Source: Campylobacteraceae bacterium (GTDB taxonomy: Bacteria; Campylobacterota; Campylobacteria; Campylobacterales; Sulfurospirillaceae). Taken from it: a DNA stretch of 57,820 nt. Position 1 is the stretch's first letter. Each line of letters starts with the position of its first letter. The position numbers and the translations under genes were made by a program. The stretch is from assembly GCA_026988975.1 (NCBI GenBank), contig JALSKH010000006.1, forward strand, positions 1 through 57,820. Direction: 5' to 3'. The notes under the pieces were generated by a model. It saw only the letters and a program-made list of their open reading frames with translations. It ran no database searches and was not told the origin of the DNA. This document shows positions 16,803 to 25,066 of this stretch, piece after piece.

Positions 16803-16883
16803 TAGACTTCTTCTAAGAGTATTTCTTAGAGACAAATCCTTCCTTTGGTCTGAGTCTCACGAAACACTCTTAGAAGAAGTCTA
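16803..16883. repeat. Hairpin element B (23-bp stem, 35-nt conserved loop)
   Basis: Arms 16803-16825 (beginning TAGACTTCTTCTAAGAGT) and 16861-16883 pair over 23 positions with one mismatch (18 perfect at the base). The 35-nt loop (16826-16860) carries GACAAATCCTTCC and TTTGGTCTGAGTCTCAC, differing from element A at only a few places. It sits 20 bp before the nuoA ATG, between its presumed promoter and the gene, so it would be part of the nuo leader mRNA. Confidence 0.8.
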
Positions 16884-16903
16884 ATATAGGTAGGGATATA
16901 ATT

Positions 16904-17266
16904 ATGTCAACACAAATTGTTTTAGCATCTTCCATTATATTTATATTGGTAACTGCTATTCCTCTGCTCTTTCTTGCTACTAGTAAATTGGGTCCTAGAC
17001 TCAAAAAAGGTAGAGAAAAAAACATCTCATATGAAAGTGGTGTTACCAAATCCATAGGAAGTAGCGGTACTCCTTTTAGTGTAAAATTCTATCTTGTGGC
17101 GCTTCTTTTTGTTTTATTTGATGTGGAGATTATATTTATGTTTCCTTGGGCTGTAAATGTGCGAGAACTCGGCTTGTTTGGTATAGCTGAAATGTTTTCG
17201 TTTATGGCACTCCTGTTAGCAGGATTGATCTATGTATATAAAGCAAAGGCTCTGACATGGCAGTAA
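16904..17266 (+). CDS. nuoA: NADH-quinone oxidoreductase subunit A
   Basis: Membrane subunit at the junction of the hydrophilic and membrane arms of complex I. 120 aa with three helices. The conserved ISYESGV loop and the FDVEIIFMFPWAV segment (acidic residues in helix 2) are present. AGGGA precedes the ATG, and hairpin element B lies just upstream. The last codons overlap the nuoB start. First gene of the plus-strand half of the split nuo locus. Confidence 0.93.
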   Translation: MSTQIVLASSIIFILVTAIPLLFLATSKLGPRLKKGREKNISYESGVTKSIGSSGTPFSVKFYLVALLFVLFDVEIIFMFPWAVNVRELGLFGIAEMFSFMALLLAGLIYVYKAKALTWQ

Positions 17267-17781
17267 GTGGCGAAGAGGCGATTTTTGGAGATAGTGTTAT
17301 CACTACAAAACTTGATAGTGCGATTGCATGGGCGAGAGAATCCTCCATGTGGCCATATATATTTGGCACCGCTTGTTGCGCCATAGAGTTTATGAGCGTG
17401 GCTTCTAGCAAGTTTGATATATCCAGATTTGGTGCAGAAGTGGTCAGGTTTTCCCCTAGACAAGCGGATTTACTCATCATAGCTGGTACTATCAGCTACA
17501 AACAAGCACCTATACTCAAAAGAATTTATGAACAGATGACAGAGCCAAAATGGGTAGTAAGTGCCGGGGCATGTGCATGTAGTGGTGGATTTTATGATAA
17601 CTATACTACTTTGCAAGGAGTTGATGAAATCATCCCTGTTGATGTTTATGTCTCAGGTTGCCCTCCAAGACCAGAGGCATTTTTAGAGGGTTTGATACAG
17701 ATACAAAAACTTCAAGCAAAACCTGGAAAATACCTACAAAAAAGAGTAGAAAAAGAGTTTAAAGGTAAGTTAGATGCTTAA
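17257..17781 (+). CDS. nuoB: NADH-quinone oxidoreductase subunit B
   Basis: Carries the terminal iron-sulfur cluster N2 that passes electrons to quinone. 174 aa. All four cluster Cys are visible: the tandem pair in FGTACCAIEF, one in GACACSGG and one in VSGCPPRPEA. Length is normal. It overlaps nuoA by 10 bp and nuoCD by 8 bp, so the genes are co-translated. Confidence 0.95.
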   Translation: MAVSGEEAIFGDSVITTKLDSAIAWARESSMWPYIFGTACCAIEFMSVASSKFDISRFGAEVVRFSPRQADLLIIAGTISYKQAPILKRIYEQMTEPKWVVSAGACACSGGFYDNYTTLQGVDEIIPVDVYVSGCPPRPEAFLEGLIQIQKLQAKPGKYLQKRVEKEFKGKLDA

Positions 17782-19438
17782 AAAATGCGATGATAAGCTT
17801 GAATTTAGCAAAGAAGAAAATAACAGATATATACTTAAGCTTAAAGATATTAAAAAAGCTATAATTTTTCTAAAAGAGCAGCAAGGATATGATTTTTTAG
17901 TCGATATCACTGCTATTGATTATCTAAACTATAAAGAACCTTATCCTAAAAGATTTGCGATTATATATCTATTGAAAGATAAAAAATTTGATAATTTGAT
18001 AATTTTAAAAGCATACCTAGATGAAGATGAGATAATCGACTCGATAACAGATCTTTTTAAAGCAGCAAATTGGAGTGAACGGGAAGTCTGGGATCAGTAT
18101 GGATTAAAATTTAAAAATCATCCAAATCTCAAGCGAATTCTTAACCATAAAGAGTTCATAGGGCATCCTCTTAGAAAAGATTATCCTATCACAAAAGGTC
18201 AGCTTTGTACAAAAACAGATGATTTGATGGATGAAATGACACCTAGACTCAAAGCTAGAGGATATGAAAATCATGAAGAGTTGATGTTTTTAAATCTCGG
18301 ACCTGCCCACCCCGCTAGTCATGGAACTATACGAACTTTTGTAGCACTTGAGGGCGAGACTATAGTGAGTGCGGTAAGTGAGATAGGATACCTTCATCGA
18401 GGTTTTGAAAAATCTTGTGAAAACCATACATATAACCAAATAATCCCATATACAGATAGATTAAACTACTGCTCAGCCATACTTAACAACATAGCTTTTG
18501 CTCATACGGTTGAGGGGATGTTAGGAGTTGAACTACCCGAACGAGGGCAGTTCATAAGAGTGATAATTGGCGAACTCTCAAGAGTCATAGACCATCTTGT
18601 TTGTTTAGCTGCAAATCTGGTCGATATGGGAGCTTTAACTAACTACTGGTATCTTTACAATCCTAGAGAAACAGCTTACCATCTACTCTCAAAACTTACT
18701 GGGGCAAGGCTCACCAACTCATACATGAGAATCGGTGGAATAACCCATGACCTATATGATGGATTTGAGGATGACTTGAAAGAGTGCATAAAAGATGTGC
18801 AAAAGGGGATGGACGACTCACTGAGCTTGATAGAGCACAATAGAATTTTCCAAGATAGAGCTCAAAACATAGGCGTAGTAAGTGCAGATGAAGCCATAAA
18901 TCGTGGTTGGAGCGGACCAAACCTGAGAGCTAGTGGTGTTAATTATGATATAAGAAAAGTCAATCCTTACTATTTTTACGATACATTTGAATTTGATGTG
19001 GCACTTGGCAGTGTCGGAGATGTATATGATAGAATGATGGTAAGATTTGAAGAGATAAGACAGAGTATCAAAATCATAACTCAAGCTATGAAGAGATTGC
19101 CAAAGGGCGATATAAGAGTAGCTGACCACCGCATAACACTGCCGCCAAAAAAGATGGTCTATAGCACCATAGAGGGAGCGATAAACCAGTTTAAACTCAC
19201 ATATGAAGGTGTAAAAGTGCCGACAGGAGAGTATTATAGGTCGATTGAAGCTGCAAATGGCGAGTTGGGATTTTACATAGCAAGTGATGGTAGTGGAACT
19301 CCATATAGAGTTAAAGTTCGCCCTCCATGCTTCTTTGCTATGAGTTCACTACCTGATATGGTTGAGGGCGAAATGGTAGCTGATGCTGTTTTGGATCTAG
19401 GAAGTTTAAATATTATAGCTGGGGAGTTGGATAGATGA
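17774..19438 (+). CDS. nuoCD: NADH-quinone oxidoreductase subunits C and D, fused
   Basis: 554 aa. The N-terminal NuoC domain (to about residue 155; SEREVWDQYGLKFKNHPNLKRIL and HPLRKDYP are typical) is joined to a NuoD domain starting near NLGPAHPASHGTIRTF and ending KVRPPCFF...LGSLNIIAGELDR. NuoD lines the quinone site. The fusion is known in E. coli and several other lineages; separate nuoC and nuoD genes are the usual form in Campylobacter, so the locus type is atypical for the phylum (from memory, not searched). It overlaps nuoE by 4 bp. Confidence 0.94.
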   Translation: MLKKCDDKLEFSKEENNRYILKLKDIKKAIIFLKEQQGYDFLVDITAIDYLNYKEPYPKRFAIIYLLKDKKFDNLIILKAYLDEDEIIDSITDLFKAANWSEREVWDQYGLKFKNHPNLKRILNHKEFIGHPLRKDYPITKGQLCTKTDDLMDEMTPRLKARGYENHEELMFLNLGPAHPASHGTIRTFVALEGETIVSAVSEIGYLHRGFEKSCENHTYNQIIPYTDRLNYCSAILNNIAFAHTVEGMLGVELPERGQFIRVIIGELSRVIDHLVCLAANLVDMGALTNYWYLYNPRETAYHLLSKLTGARLTNSYMRIGGITHDLYDGFEDDLKECIKDVQKGMDDSLSLIEHNRIFQDRAQNIGVVSADEAINRGWSGPNLRASGVNYDIRKVNPYYFYDTFEFDVALGSVGDVYDRMMVRFEEIRQSIKIITQAMKRLPKGDIRVADHRITLPPKKMVYSTIEGAINQFKLTYEGVKVPTGEYYRSIEAANGELGFYIASDGSGTPYRVKVRPPCFFAMSSLPDMVEGEMVADAVLDLGSLNIIAGELDR

Positions 19439-19908
19439 GTTGGAAATTTAGTGAAAAAAATGAAAAAAAATTTCAAGAGTTACTAAAAAGGTATCCCAAG
19501 AAGGATTCTCTTGCTCTTCCTGCTCTTTGGATGATACAAGAACAAGATGGCTGGATTTGCAAAAATGCGATGGTTTTTTTGGCAAAAAAACTAGATAAAT
19601 CCCCTATGGATATATACTCAATCGCCTCCTTTTACACTATGTTTCATTTTGAACCGATTGGCAAGTACCATATACAGCTTTGTAAAACACTTTCATGCAG
19701 GCTCAGAGGAAGTGAAAATATAAAAAAACATATAGAAAATAGACTAGGTATCAAAGCAGGAGAGAGTACAGAAGATATGAAGTTTACTATCAGTGAAGTT
19801 GAGTGTTTGGGCTCTTGCGGAACCGCACCTTGTGTTTGCATAAATGATGATTATATACAAAACAGCACTCCTGAAATGCTAGATAAAATCTTGGATAAAT
19901 TAAAATGA
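19435..19908 (+). CDS. nuoE: NADH-quinone oxidoreductase subunit E
   Basis: Thioredoxin-like [2Fe-2S] (N1a) subunit of the NADH-oxidising module. 157 aa. Cluster ligands are C-x4-C (CKTLSC) and C-x3-C (CLGSC); the helical N-terminal part includes LPALWMIQEQDGWI and SIASFYTMFHFEPIGKYHIQ. It overlaps both neighbours by 4 bp. Its presence with NuoF means the complex can use NADH directly, unlike Campylobacter/Helicobacter complexes that lack NuoE/F. Confidence 0.93.
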   Translation: MSWKFSEKNEKKFQELLKRYPKKDSLALPALWMIQEQDGWICKNAMVFLAKKLDKSPMDIYSIASFYTMFHFEPIGKYHIQLCKTLSCRLRGSENIKKHIENRLGIKAGESTEDMKFTISEVECLGSCGTAPCVCINDDYIQNSTPEMLDKILDKLK

Positions 19909-21149
19909 TAAAAAAGATAGAAAGTAAAAACTTTGAGATAGAGAATGCACACTCTTTACATGTTGCAAAACAACACGGTAGATACTCTTCCTTAGAGAGA
20001 CTCTTTTCGATGAGCAGCGAAGAGGTATTGGACGAAGTTGACAAAAGCGGTTTGAGAGGCAAAGGTGGTGGTGGAGCACCAACAGGTGGAAAATGGAGAC
20101 TCATACCAAATCCAAGTGATAAACCAACATACCTCATAGTAAATGCCGATGAGAGTGAACCTGGAACATTTAAAGATAGACAAATTCTAGAGTATGACCC
20201 ACATCTTTTGCTAGAGGGGATAATCTGCTCATCTTATGCTATCAAAGCACATCATGCATACATATACATAAGAGGAGAGTACGCTTTTTGGGCGAAAAGA
20301 TTGCAAGAAGCGATCGATGAAGCTTATAGTGAGGGAATAATCGGCAAGACGATATTGGGACACGATTATGAGCTTGACATCACACTTCACAGAGGTGCAG
20401 GAGCTTATATATGCGGTGAAAAAAGTGCCTTAGTTGAATCGCTCGAAGGAAAAAGAGGACACCCAAGACTAAAACCTCAACAAAAAGAGCCTGAGTGGTT
20501 TTTCGGATGCCCATCAGTTGTAAATAATGTAGAAACAATCTCAAGTGTGCCATACATAATCAAAGAGGGTTTTGTTGCCTACAGAGCTTACGGAACAGAA
20601 AAAAGTCCGGGCACTATGCTCTTTGGTATGAGTGGACACATACAAAACCCTGGGGTTTACGAGATACAATTTGGCGAAAGTATGAGTGAATTTATAGATA
20701 AAATTGGTGGAGGAGTAAAAGACGGCAAGAAGCTCAAAGCCATCATCCCTGGAGGCTCTTCAACTCATGTTCTGAGAGCTGATGAGATAGAAGATATCAC
20801 GCTAGATTACGAATCCCTAAGAGCTCACGGCTCAAGTCTTGGAACAGGCGGAATGATATTGATGGATGAGACTGTTTTTATGCCTGATGTTGTTAAAAAT
20901 CTCTTTGAATTTTACCACCACGAATCATGCGGTCAATGCACACCCTGCAGAGAAGGAGTAGGCTGGAGCGATAAATTGATGGGCAAAATTCTTGACGGAA
21001 ACGGAACGAAAAAAGACCTCGATACCTTGATAGACTTAAGCTTTATACTAAACGGTAAAACCATCTGTGTCTTTGCCCCATCGGTTGCATATATCATAGA
21101 CAGTTATATAAGTAAATTTAAAGATGAGTTTTACTCTTTGGTGAAATAA
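19905..21149 (+). CDS. nuoF: NADH-quinone oxidoreductase subunit F (NADH-binding)
   Basis: Binds NADH and FMN and cluster N3. 414 aa, slightly shorter than E. coli NuoF (445). FMN/NADH loops are RGKGGGGAPTGGKW and ADESEPGTFKDR plus the later GAGAYICGEKSALVESLEGKRG; cluster N3 ligands are ESCGQCTPCREG and the Cys of KTICVFAPS. Last gene of the plus-strand nuo half; instead of nuoG, an inverted repeat and a convergent PIN toxin follow. Confidence 0.95.
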   Translation: MIKKIESKNFEIENAHSLHVAKQHGRYSSLERLFSMSSEEVLDEVDKSGLRGKGGGGAPTGGKWRLIPNPSDKPTYLIVNADESEPGTFKDRQILEYDPHLLLEGIICSSYAIKAHHAYIYIRGEYAFWAKRLQEAIDEAYSEGIIGKTILGHDYELDITLHRGAGAYICGEKSALVESLEGKRGHPRLKPQQKEPEWFFGCPSVVNNVETISSVPYIIKEGFVAYRAYGTEKSPGTMLFGMSGHIQNPGVYEIQFGESMSEFIDKIGGGVKDGKKLKAIIPGGSSTHVLRADEIEDITLDYESLRAHGSSLGTGGMILMDETVFMPDVVKNLFEFYHHESCGQCTPCREGVGWSDKLMGKILDGNGTKKDLDTLIDLSFILNGKTICVFAPSVAYIIDSYISKFKDEFYSLVK

Positions 21150-21188
21150 ATGTATCACTAGTATTAGATATTAGCGATACATTTATTT
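21144..21188. terminator. Inverted repeat between nuoF and the convergent toxin gene
   Basis: AAATAAATGTATC (21144-21156) and GATACATTTATTT (21176-21188) form a perfect 13-bp stem around a 19-base loop, spanning the nuoF stop and the toxin 3' end. AT-rich but positioned where a bidirectional terminator is expected. It also marks the exact point where the nuo operon is broken. Confidence 0.6.
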
Positions 21189-21529
21189 AGTTTTTTATCA
21201 AATGTTACTATCTCATCTTCGCTTGAATATGCACACAATAAACAATCAACAAAGTCTAATTTTTTGATTTTAAATATCTCAAATGCTCGTTCTATTACAC
21301 TTAAATTTGATACAAAAATGTTATCAAAGCCTATTAATCTTGTTAACTGATTTGAAATATCTATTTTTGAAATTTTATAAACCCCAAATAACACATAAAC
21401 AACTTCTGCCAATACTTCATTTGAAATAAAAACATTTTTTACTGTCAATATCTCTTCTGCAATTTTTGCCATTTTAATATCATCATTAACCAAATATCTA
21501 ATGATATAATTTGTATCTACCCTAATCAT
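21164..21529 (-). CDS. PIN-domain ribonuclease toxin 2 (VapC-like)
   Basis: 121 aa from the ATG at 21529, which overlaps the antitoxin stop by 8 bp; longer readings add 13 residues out of the antitoxin gene. Acidic active-site residues fall at the same positions as in toxin 1 (Asp5, Glu38, Asp95, Asp111). Shared blocks NEVLAEVV, LDFVDC and TFDKKLNKCI make the two modules clear paralogues. The target RNA is unknown. It lies at the junction where nuoG would be expected. Confidence 0.87.
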   Translation of the reverse strand: MIRVDTNYIIRYLVNDDIKMAKIAEEILTVKNVFISNEVLAEVVYVLFGVYKISKIDISNQLTRLIGFDNIFVSNLSVIERAFEIFKIKKLDFVDCLLCAYSSEDEIVTFDKKLNKCIANI

Positions 21530-21770
21530 TTTGTGTGAATTTATCCAAAATATGATTTTGCCATGCACTATCTTCTAGGGAAATTTTTACATTATCTGCA
21601 TATTTGTTAAACACGCCCCTTAATGATTTTTTATTTTTTTTCTTCATGTCTTGAACTATCTCTTTTTCATCAAGGGGAAACATTATAAATTCAATTTCTC
21701 TGCCTACATAATTTGTCGGAATATTTATAGTAAAATTTGTATATTGTGGCTTGATTACTTCTCGTATCAT
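21522..21770 (-). CDS. Antitoxin of PIN-domain TA module 2
   Basis: 82 aa from ATG 21770 (MIREVIKPQ), preceded by AGAGG 8 bp upstream as in module 1; a longer in-frame start would add 11 residues read through the operator region. It is paralogous to the antitoxin at 3535-3774. The C-terminal acidic tail (SLEDSAWQNHILDKF) is the likely toxin-binding region. Confidence 0.82.
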   Translation of the reverse strand: MIREVIKPQYTNFTINIPTNYVGREIEFIMFPLDEKEIVQDMKKKNKKSLRGVFNKYADNVKISLEDSAWQNHILDKFTQND

Positions 21771-21786
21771 TATTTGACCTCTTAAA

Positions 21787-21816
21787 GTTAAAAGATGCCT
21801 CATTTTATCTTTTAAC
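21787..21816. promoter_or_regulatory. Palindromic operator of PIN TA module 2
   Basis: GTTAAAAGAT (21787-21796) and ATCTTTTAAC (21807-21816) form a perfect 10-bp inverted repeat with a 10-base spacer, 16 bp upstream of the antitoxin start. The core AAAAGAT/ATCTTTT is shared with module 1. Confidence 0.65.
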
Positions 21817-21899
21817 TCATAAAAAGCTGATTAATATTCCTTGACATATCTCTTTTTTATAGTTAATATACCAAACTAGAAAAACTAAAAGGCTAAACT

Positions 21900-23231
21900 A
21901 TGAAACTATATGCACCTTGGGAAAAGAGTTTTAAAAAGATTTCTACTCCATTTGAGTCATTTATACATGCGCAAACTACTACTGGTATGGTTTTGATGTT
22001 GATGACTTTGCTTGCACTGATACTTGCAAATAGTCCATTAAGCGAGATATATGCTGGTTTTTTTCATACGAAAGTAAATCTGACAGTTGGCTCATGGCAA
22101 CTCTCCAATACAATCCACCACTGGATAAATGATGGCTTAATGTCTATATTTTTCTTTATCATTGGATTGGAGATAAAAAGAGAGATTCTAGTCGGAGAAC
22201 TCTCAAATATAAAAGTTGCGATTTTGCCTATATTGGCTGCTGTTGGAGGTATGGTTTTCCCTGCTCTTATATATATGTATATAAATCACGGAGAACCTGG
22301 AGCAAATGGCTGGGGAATACCGATGGCTACCGATATAGCATTTGCCATCAGTGCTTTGGTATTGCTAGGCAAAAGAGTTCCCACTGCGCTAGTTACTTTC
22401 CTAGTTGCACTCGCTATCGTGGATGACTTAGGAGCTGTTTTGGTTATAGCTACAGCCTATACAGACCAAATCAACTTTTTGGCATTAGAGTTAGCGTTAG
22501 TTTCATTTTTAGTTTTAGTTGCCTTTAATCGTTTTGGTATTCACATGATTTTGCCGTATTTTATAGTTGGACTTTTTATGTGGTTTTTTATGCTAGAATC
22601 TGGAGTTCATGCAACGATAGCAGGCGTTATAGCCGCACTTGCGATACCTTCAAAACCAAAATTGATACCATCATCCTTTTCACAAAAAACAAAAGAGTTG
22701 ATAGATAGGTACGACTCTTTTCCACACAGTAGTAACTACCTCATAAACGAAGAACAAAAAGCGATACTAAATAACATAAAAGACAGAATAGATGAAGTAG
22801 GAACTCCTGCAGCAAGGCTTGAACACGACCTTCATCTCCCTATAGCTTTGATAATCATACCACTTTTTGCACTCGCCAATGCGGGTATAACTATCGATTT
22901 TAGCTCCATTGGAGAGACTATACTTGGTCATGTTTCACTAGGAATCATCGCGGGCTTGATATTAGGAAAGGTATTGGGAATTTTTGGAGTCTCTTGGCTA
23001 GCTATAAAGCTAAAAATCGCCTCCTTGCCAAAAGGAAGCACTATGAGCCAAATCTTTGGGGTTGCATTTCTAGGCGGTATCGGCTTTACTATGTCGATAT
23101 TTGTAACAGACTTAGCATTTACAAAGACACCTGAACTGATACTACAAGCCAAAGTCGGGATCTTAGCCGCCTCTCTTTTTGCAGGAGTATTTGGTTTTTT
23201 ATGGTTGAGATTTATCGCAAAAAAAATTTAG
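21900..23231 (+). CDS. nhaA: Na+/H+ antiporter NhaA
   Basis: 443 aa, about twelve membrane helices. Exports sodium in exchange for protons across the inner membrane. Family segments are HHWINDGLMSIFFFIIGLEIKRE, ATDIAFAISAL and the paired aspartates ALAIVDDLGAV of the ion site, with the late helix FLGGIGFTMSIFVTDLAF. A hydrophilic stretch (about residues 255-300) joins the two halves, longer than in E. coli (388 aa). AAAAGG precedes the ATG. Its stop overlaps the convergent HD-GYP gene. It stands alone inside the split nuo locus. Confidence 0.94.
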   Translation: MKLYAPWEKSFKKISTPFESFIHAQTTTGMVLMLMTLLALILANSPLSEIYAGFFHTKVNLTVGSWQLSNTIHHWINDGLMSIFFFIIGLEIKREILVGELSNIKVAILPILAAVGGMVFPALIYMYINHGEPGANGWGIPMATDIAFAISALVLLGKRVPTALVTFLVALAIVDDLGAVLVIATAYTDQINFLALELALVSFLVLVAFNRFGIHMILPYFIVGLFMWFFMLESGVHATIAGVIAALAIPSKPKLIPSSFSQKTKELIDRYDSFPHSSNYLINEEQKAILNNIKDRIDEVGTPAARLEHDLHLPIALIIIPLFALANAGITIDFSSIGETILGHVSLGIIAGLILGKVLGIFGVSWLAIKLKIASLPKGSTMSQIFGVAFLGGIGFTMSIFVTDLAFTKTPELILQAKVGILAASLFAGVFGFLWLRFIAKKI

Positions 23232-24979
23232 CAGCTAAAGATATCTTTTACATCGATCAAGGTTTTTATACTTTTCTCTTTTATATTGTAGCATTGGGCA
23301 GTTACACTTATATCGACATTATCAAGAAATGAAGTCAGCGCATCTATGGCAACTTGCATATCAAACTTTTCTCTTGATAAAAGTATAAAATCATCCCCAT
23401 ACATCCTAAACAAAACAATATCTTCCGCATATATATTTTTTATCTCTTTTGCAACTTTTGCAAGTAACTTATCGCCCTCTGCCCAGCCATTTTTTTGATT
23501 GTACTGGGTAAAATTGTGCAAAAACAGTCCATATATGTAGCTATAATCGTATCGATTTGTCTCTATCTGCATGAGCATAAAAGTTAAGTAGTCTTGGTTG
23601 TATGTATCTGTTATTATATCTTTAAAAAAGTAGGCAAACCTCTCTTGTTCTCTTTTTGTAGTCGGTATTTGAGATATATTACTATCCACTTCTATATCTC
23701 TTAAAGCCTTCAAGGCTGCCTTTGCAACTTTTGGATTAAACTGTGCACCACTAAATCGCTCTATCTCTTTTAGTGCTTGAGAGACACTCTTTTTAGACTT
23801 ATAAACTCTATCTGTTGTCATAGCATCAAAAGCATCAGCTACCGTCATAACTTGTGACAGCATAGGAATTCTATCACCTTTTAATCCATACGGATATCCT
23901 TTTCCGTCATATCTTTCATGGTGATATCTGATAATTTGAGCTATATCTCTATATATATCAATATCCTTCAAAAGTTCATAACCAACAACAACATGCTCTT
24001 TTATGATGTCGTATTCTAAATCATTCAAGCCTCCAGGCTTTAGAAGAACTGCATCAGGAGTGCTTATCTTTCCGATATCATGCAACATAGAGGCTTGATA
24101 CAAATCATCTAGTGCATCTTTGTCAAATCCCATCTCTTTTGCAATTAGTGTCGAATATTTTGCGACTCTTCTTGTGTGACCTGCTGTATAACTATCCCTT
24201 TTTTCTATCAAGTTTACTAAAGCATATATATTTTGCTCATAGTCTTTTATCTTCTCTTCGACTGTTTTTATGGTTTTTTTCTTTCCATATAAAATTGCAA
24301 ACAATCCTATAAGATAAAGGACAAGCAGAGTAAAAATATCCAACAAAGAGTGATAAAAAGCACTGCTATAGTATCTTTCAAGTGGAATTGATACAGAAAC
24401 ACCACCTCTTATGTCGCCTGCCTTATAGCCTTGAAAAGCGTGACATTTAAGACAAGACTTTTTTGTCACCATAGGATTTAAATACCTTATATATCCCTTG
24501 CCATTTATATGAACTTCTTCAATAACAGGTTTTCCACTCTTTTCTGCCTTTTTTAGCCCTCTTCTTTCCCAGCTATCTGGTCTATTTTTGGGATTCAAAA
24601 GCGTAAGACTTGTTATATGACCTTTTATGCCATACAATTTAGTATAGTCTTTCATCATTTGAGAAAGAGTATAAGCTGGGTTCATTAAAGTCAAGTGTTG
24701 TCCATCATTTGTAGTAACATCTCTATTTTTTATATGCGACAGATATGGATTTGGTGGCGTTCTCTTAGTTATAGGTACATAGACTCCACCATGAGAGGCT
24801 CCCCAACTACGAAATGCAAGATCTTTTTGAACACTTACTCTTGCTTCATTTATCGCTAATGATTTGGCATAATTATAATTTTGATAAATGTGCATTGCCA
24901 TCACTATAGCAATAACAAGACTCCATAGTACAATAATCCAGGTAGAAATTTTATTAATTAATCTATTTTTAGCACTCAT
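23228..24979 (-). CDS. Membrane signalling protein: heme-type sensor (DUF3365), HD-GYP, degenerate GGDEF
   Basis: About 583 aa. Helix 1 (near residues 10-32) and helix 2 (near 213-232) bracket a periplasmic DUF3365/Tll0287-like domain with a c-type heme motif CLKCH. Next is an HD-GYP domain: HTRRVAKYS, HDIGK, HHERYDGKGYP and ADAFDAMT are all present, so it should hydrolyse c-di-GMP. The C-terminal region (from about 455) resembles GGDEF but reads MYGDDF and lacks the usual metal-binding Asp, so it is probably inactive or a binding module. ATG 24979 is preferred over GTG 24994. Confidence 0.85.
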   Translation of the reverse strand: MSAKNRLINKISTWIIVLWSLVIAIVMAMHIYQNYNYAKSLAINEARVSVQKDLAFRSWGASHGGVYVPITKRTPPNPYLSHIKNRDVTTNDGQHLTLMNPAYTLSQMMKDYTKLYGIKGHITSLTLLNPKNRPDSWERRGLKKAEKSGKPVIEEVHINGKGYIRYLNPMVTKKSCLKCHAFQGYKAGDIRGGVSVSIPLERYYSSAFYHSLLDIFTLLVLYLIGLFAILYGKKKTIKTVEEKIKDYEQNIYALVNLIEKRDSYTAGHTRRVAKYSTLIAKEMGFDKDALDDLYQASMLHDIGKISTPDAVLLKPGGLNDLEYDIIKEHVVVGYELLKDIDIYRDIAQIIRYHHERYDGKGYPYGLKGDRIPMLSQVMTVADAFDAMTTDRVYKSKKSVSQALKEIERFSGAQFNPKVAKAALKALRDIEVDSNISQIPTTKREQERFAYFFKDIITDTYNQDYLTFMLMQIETNRYDYSYIYGLFLHNFTQYNQKNGWAEGDKLLAKVAKEIKNIYAEDIVLFRMYGDDFILLSREKFDMQVAIDALTSFLDNVDISVTAQCYNIKEKSIKTLIDVKDIFSC

Positions 24980-25066
24980 AATTACAAATAGCACCTAATA
25001 TCTTCTTAAGAAAGTGTTATTTCAAGAAATGTTAGATAGTATATCATAAAATACAAAAGGTTTTTG

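Noticed and set aside
19644-20183. Several minus-strand frames of 60-115 codons over nuoE/nuoF
   Set aside because: Fully inside conserved nuo coding sequence, low-complexity composition, no ribosome sites.
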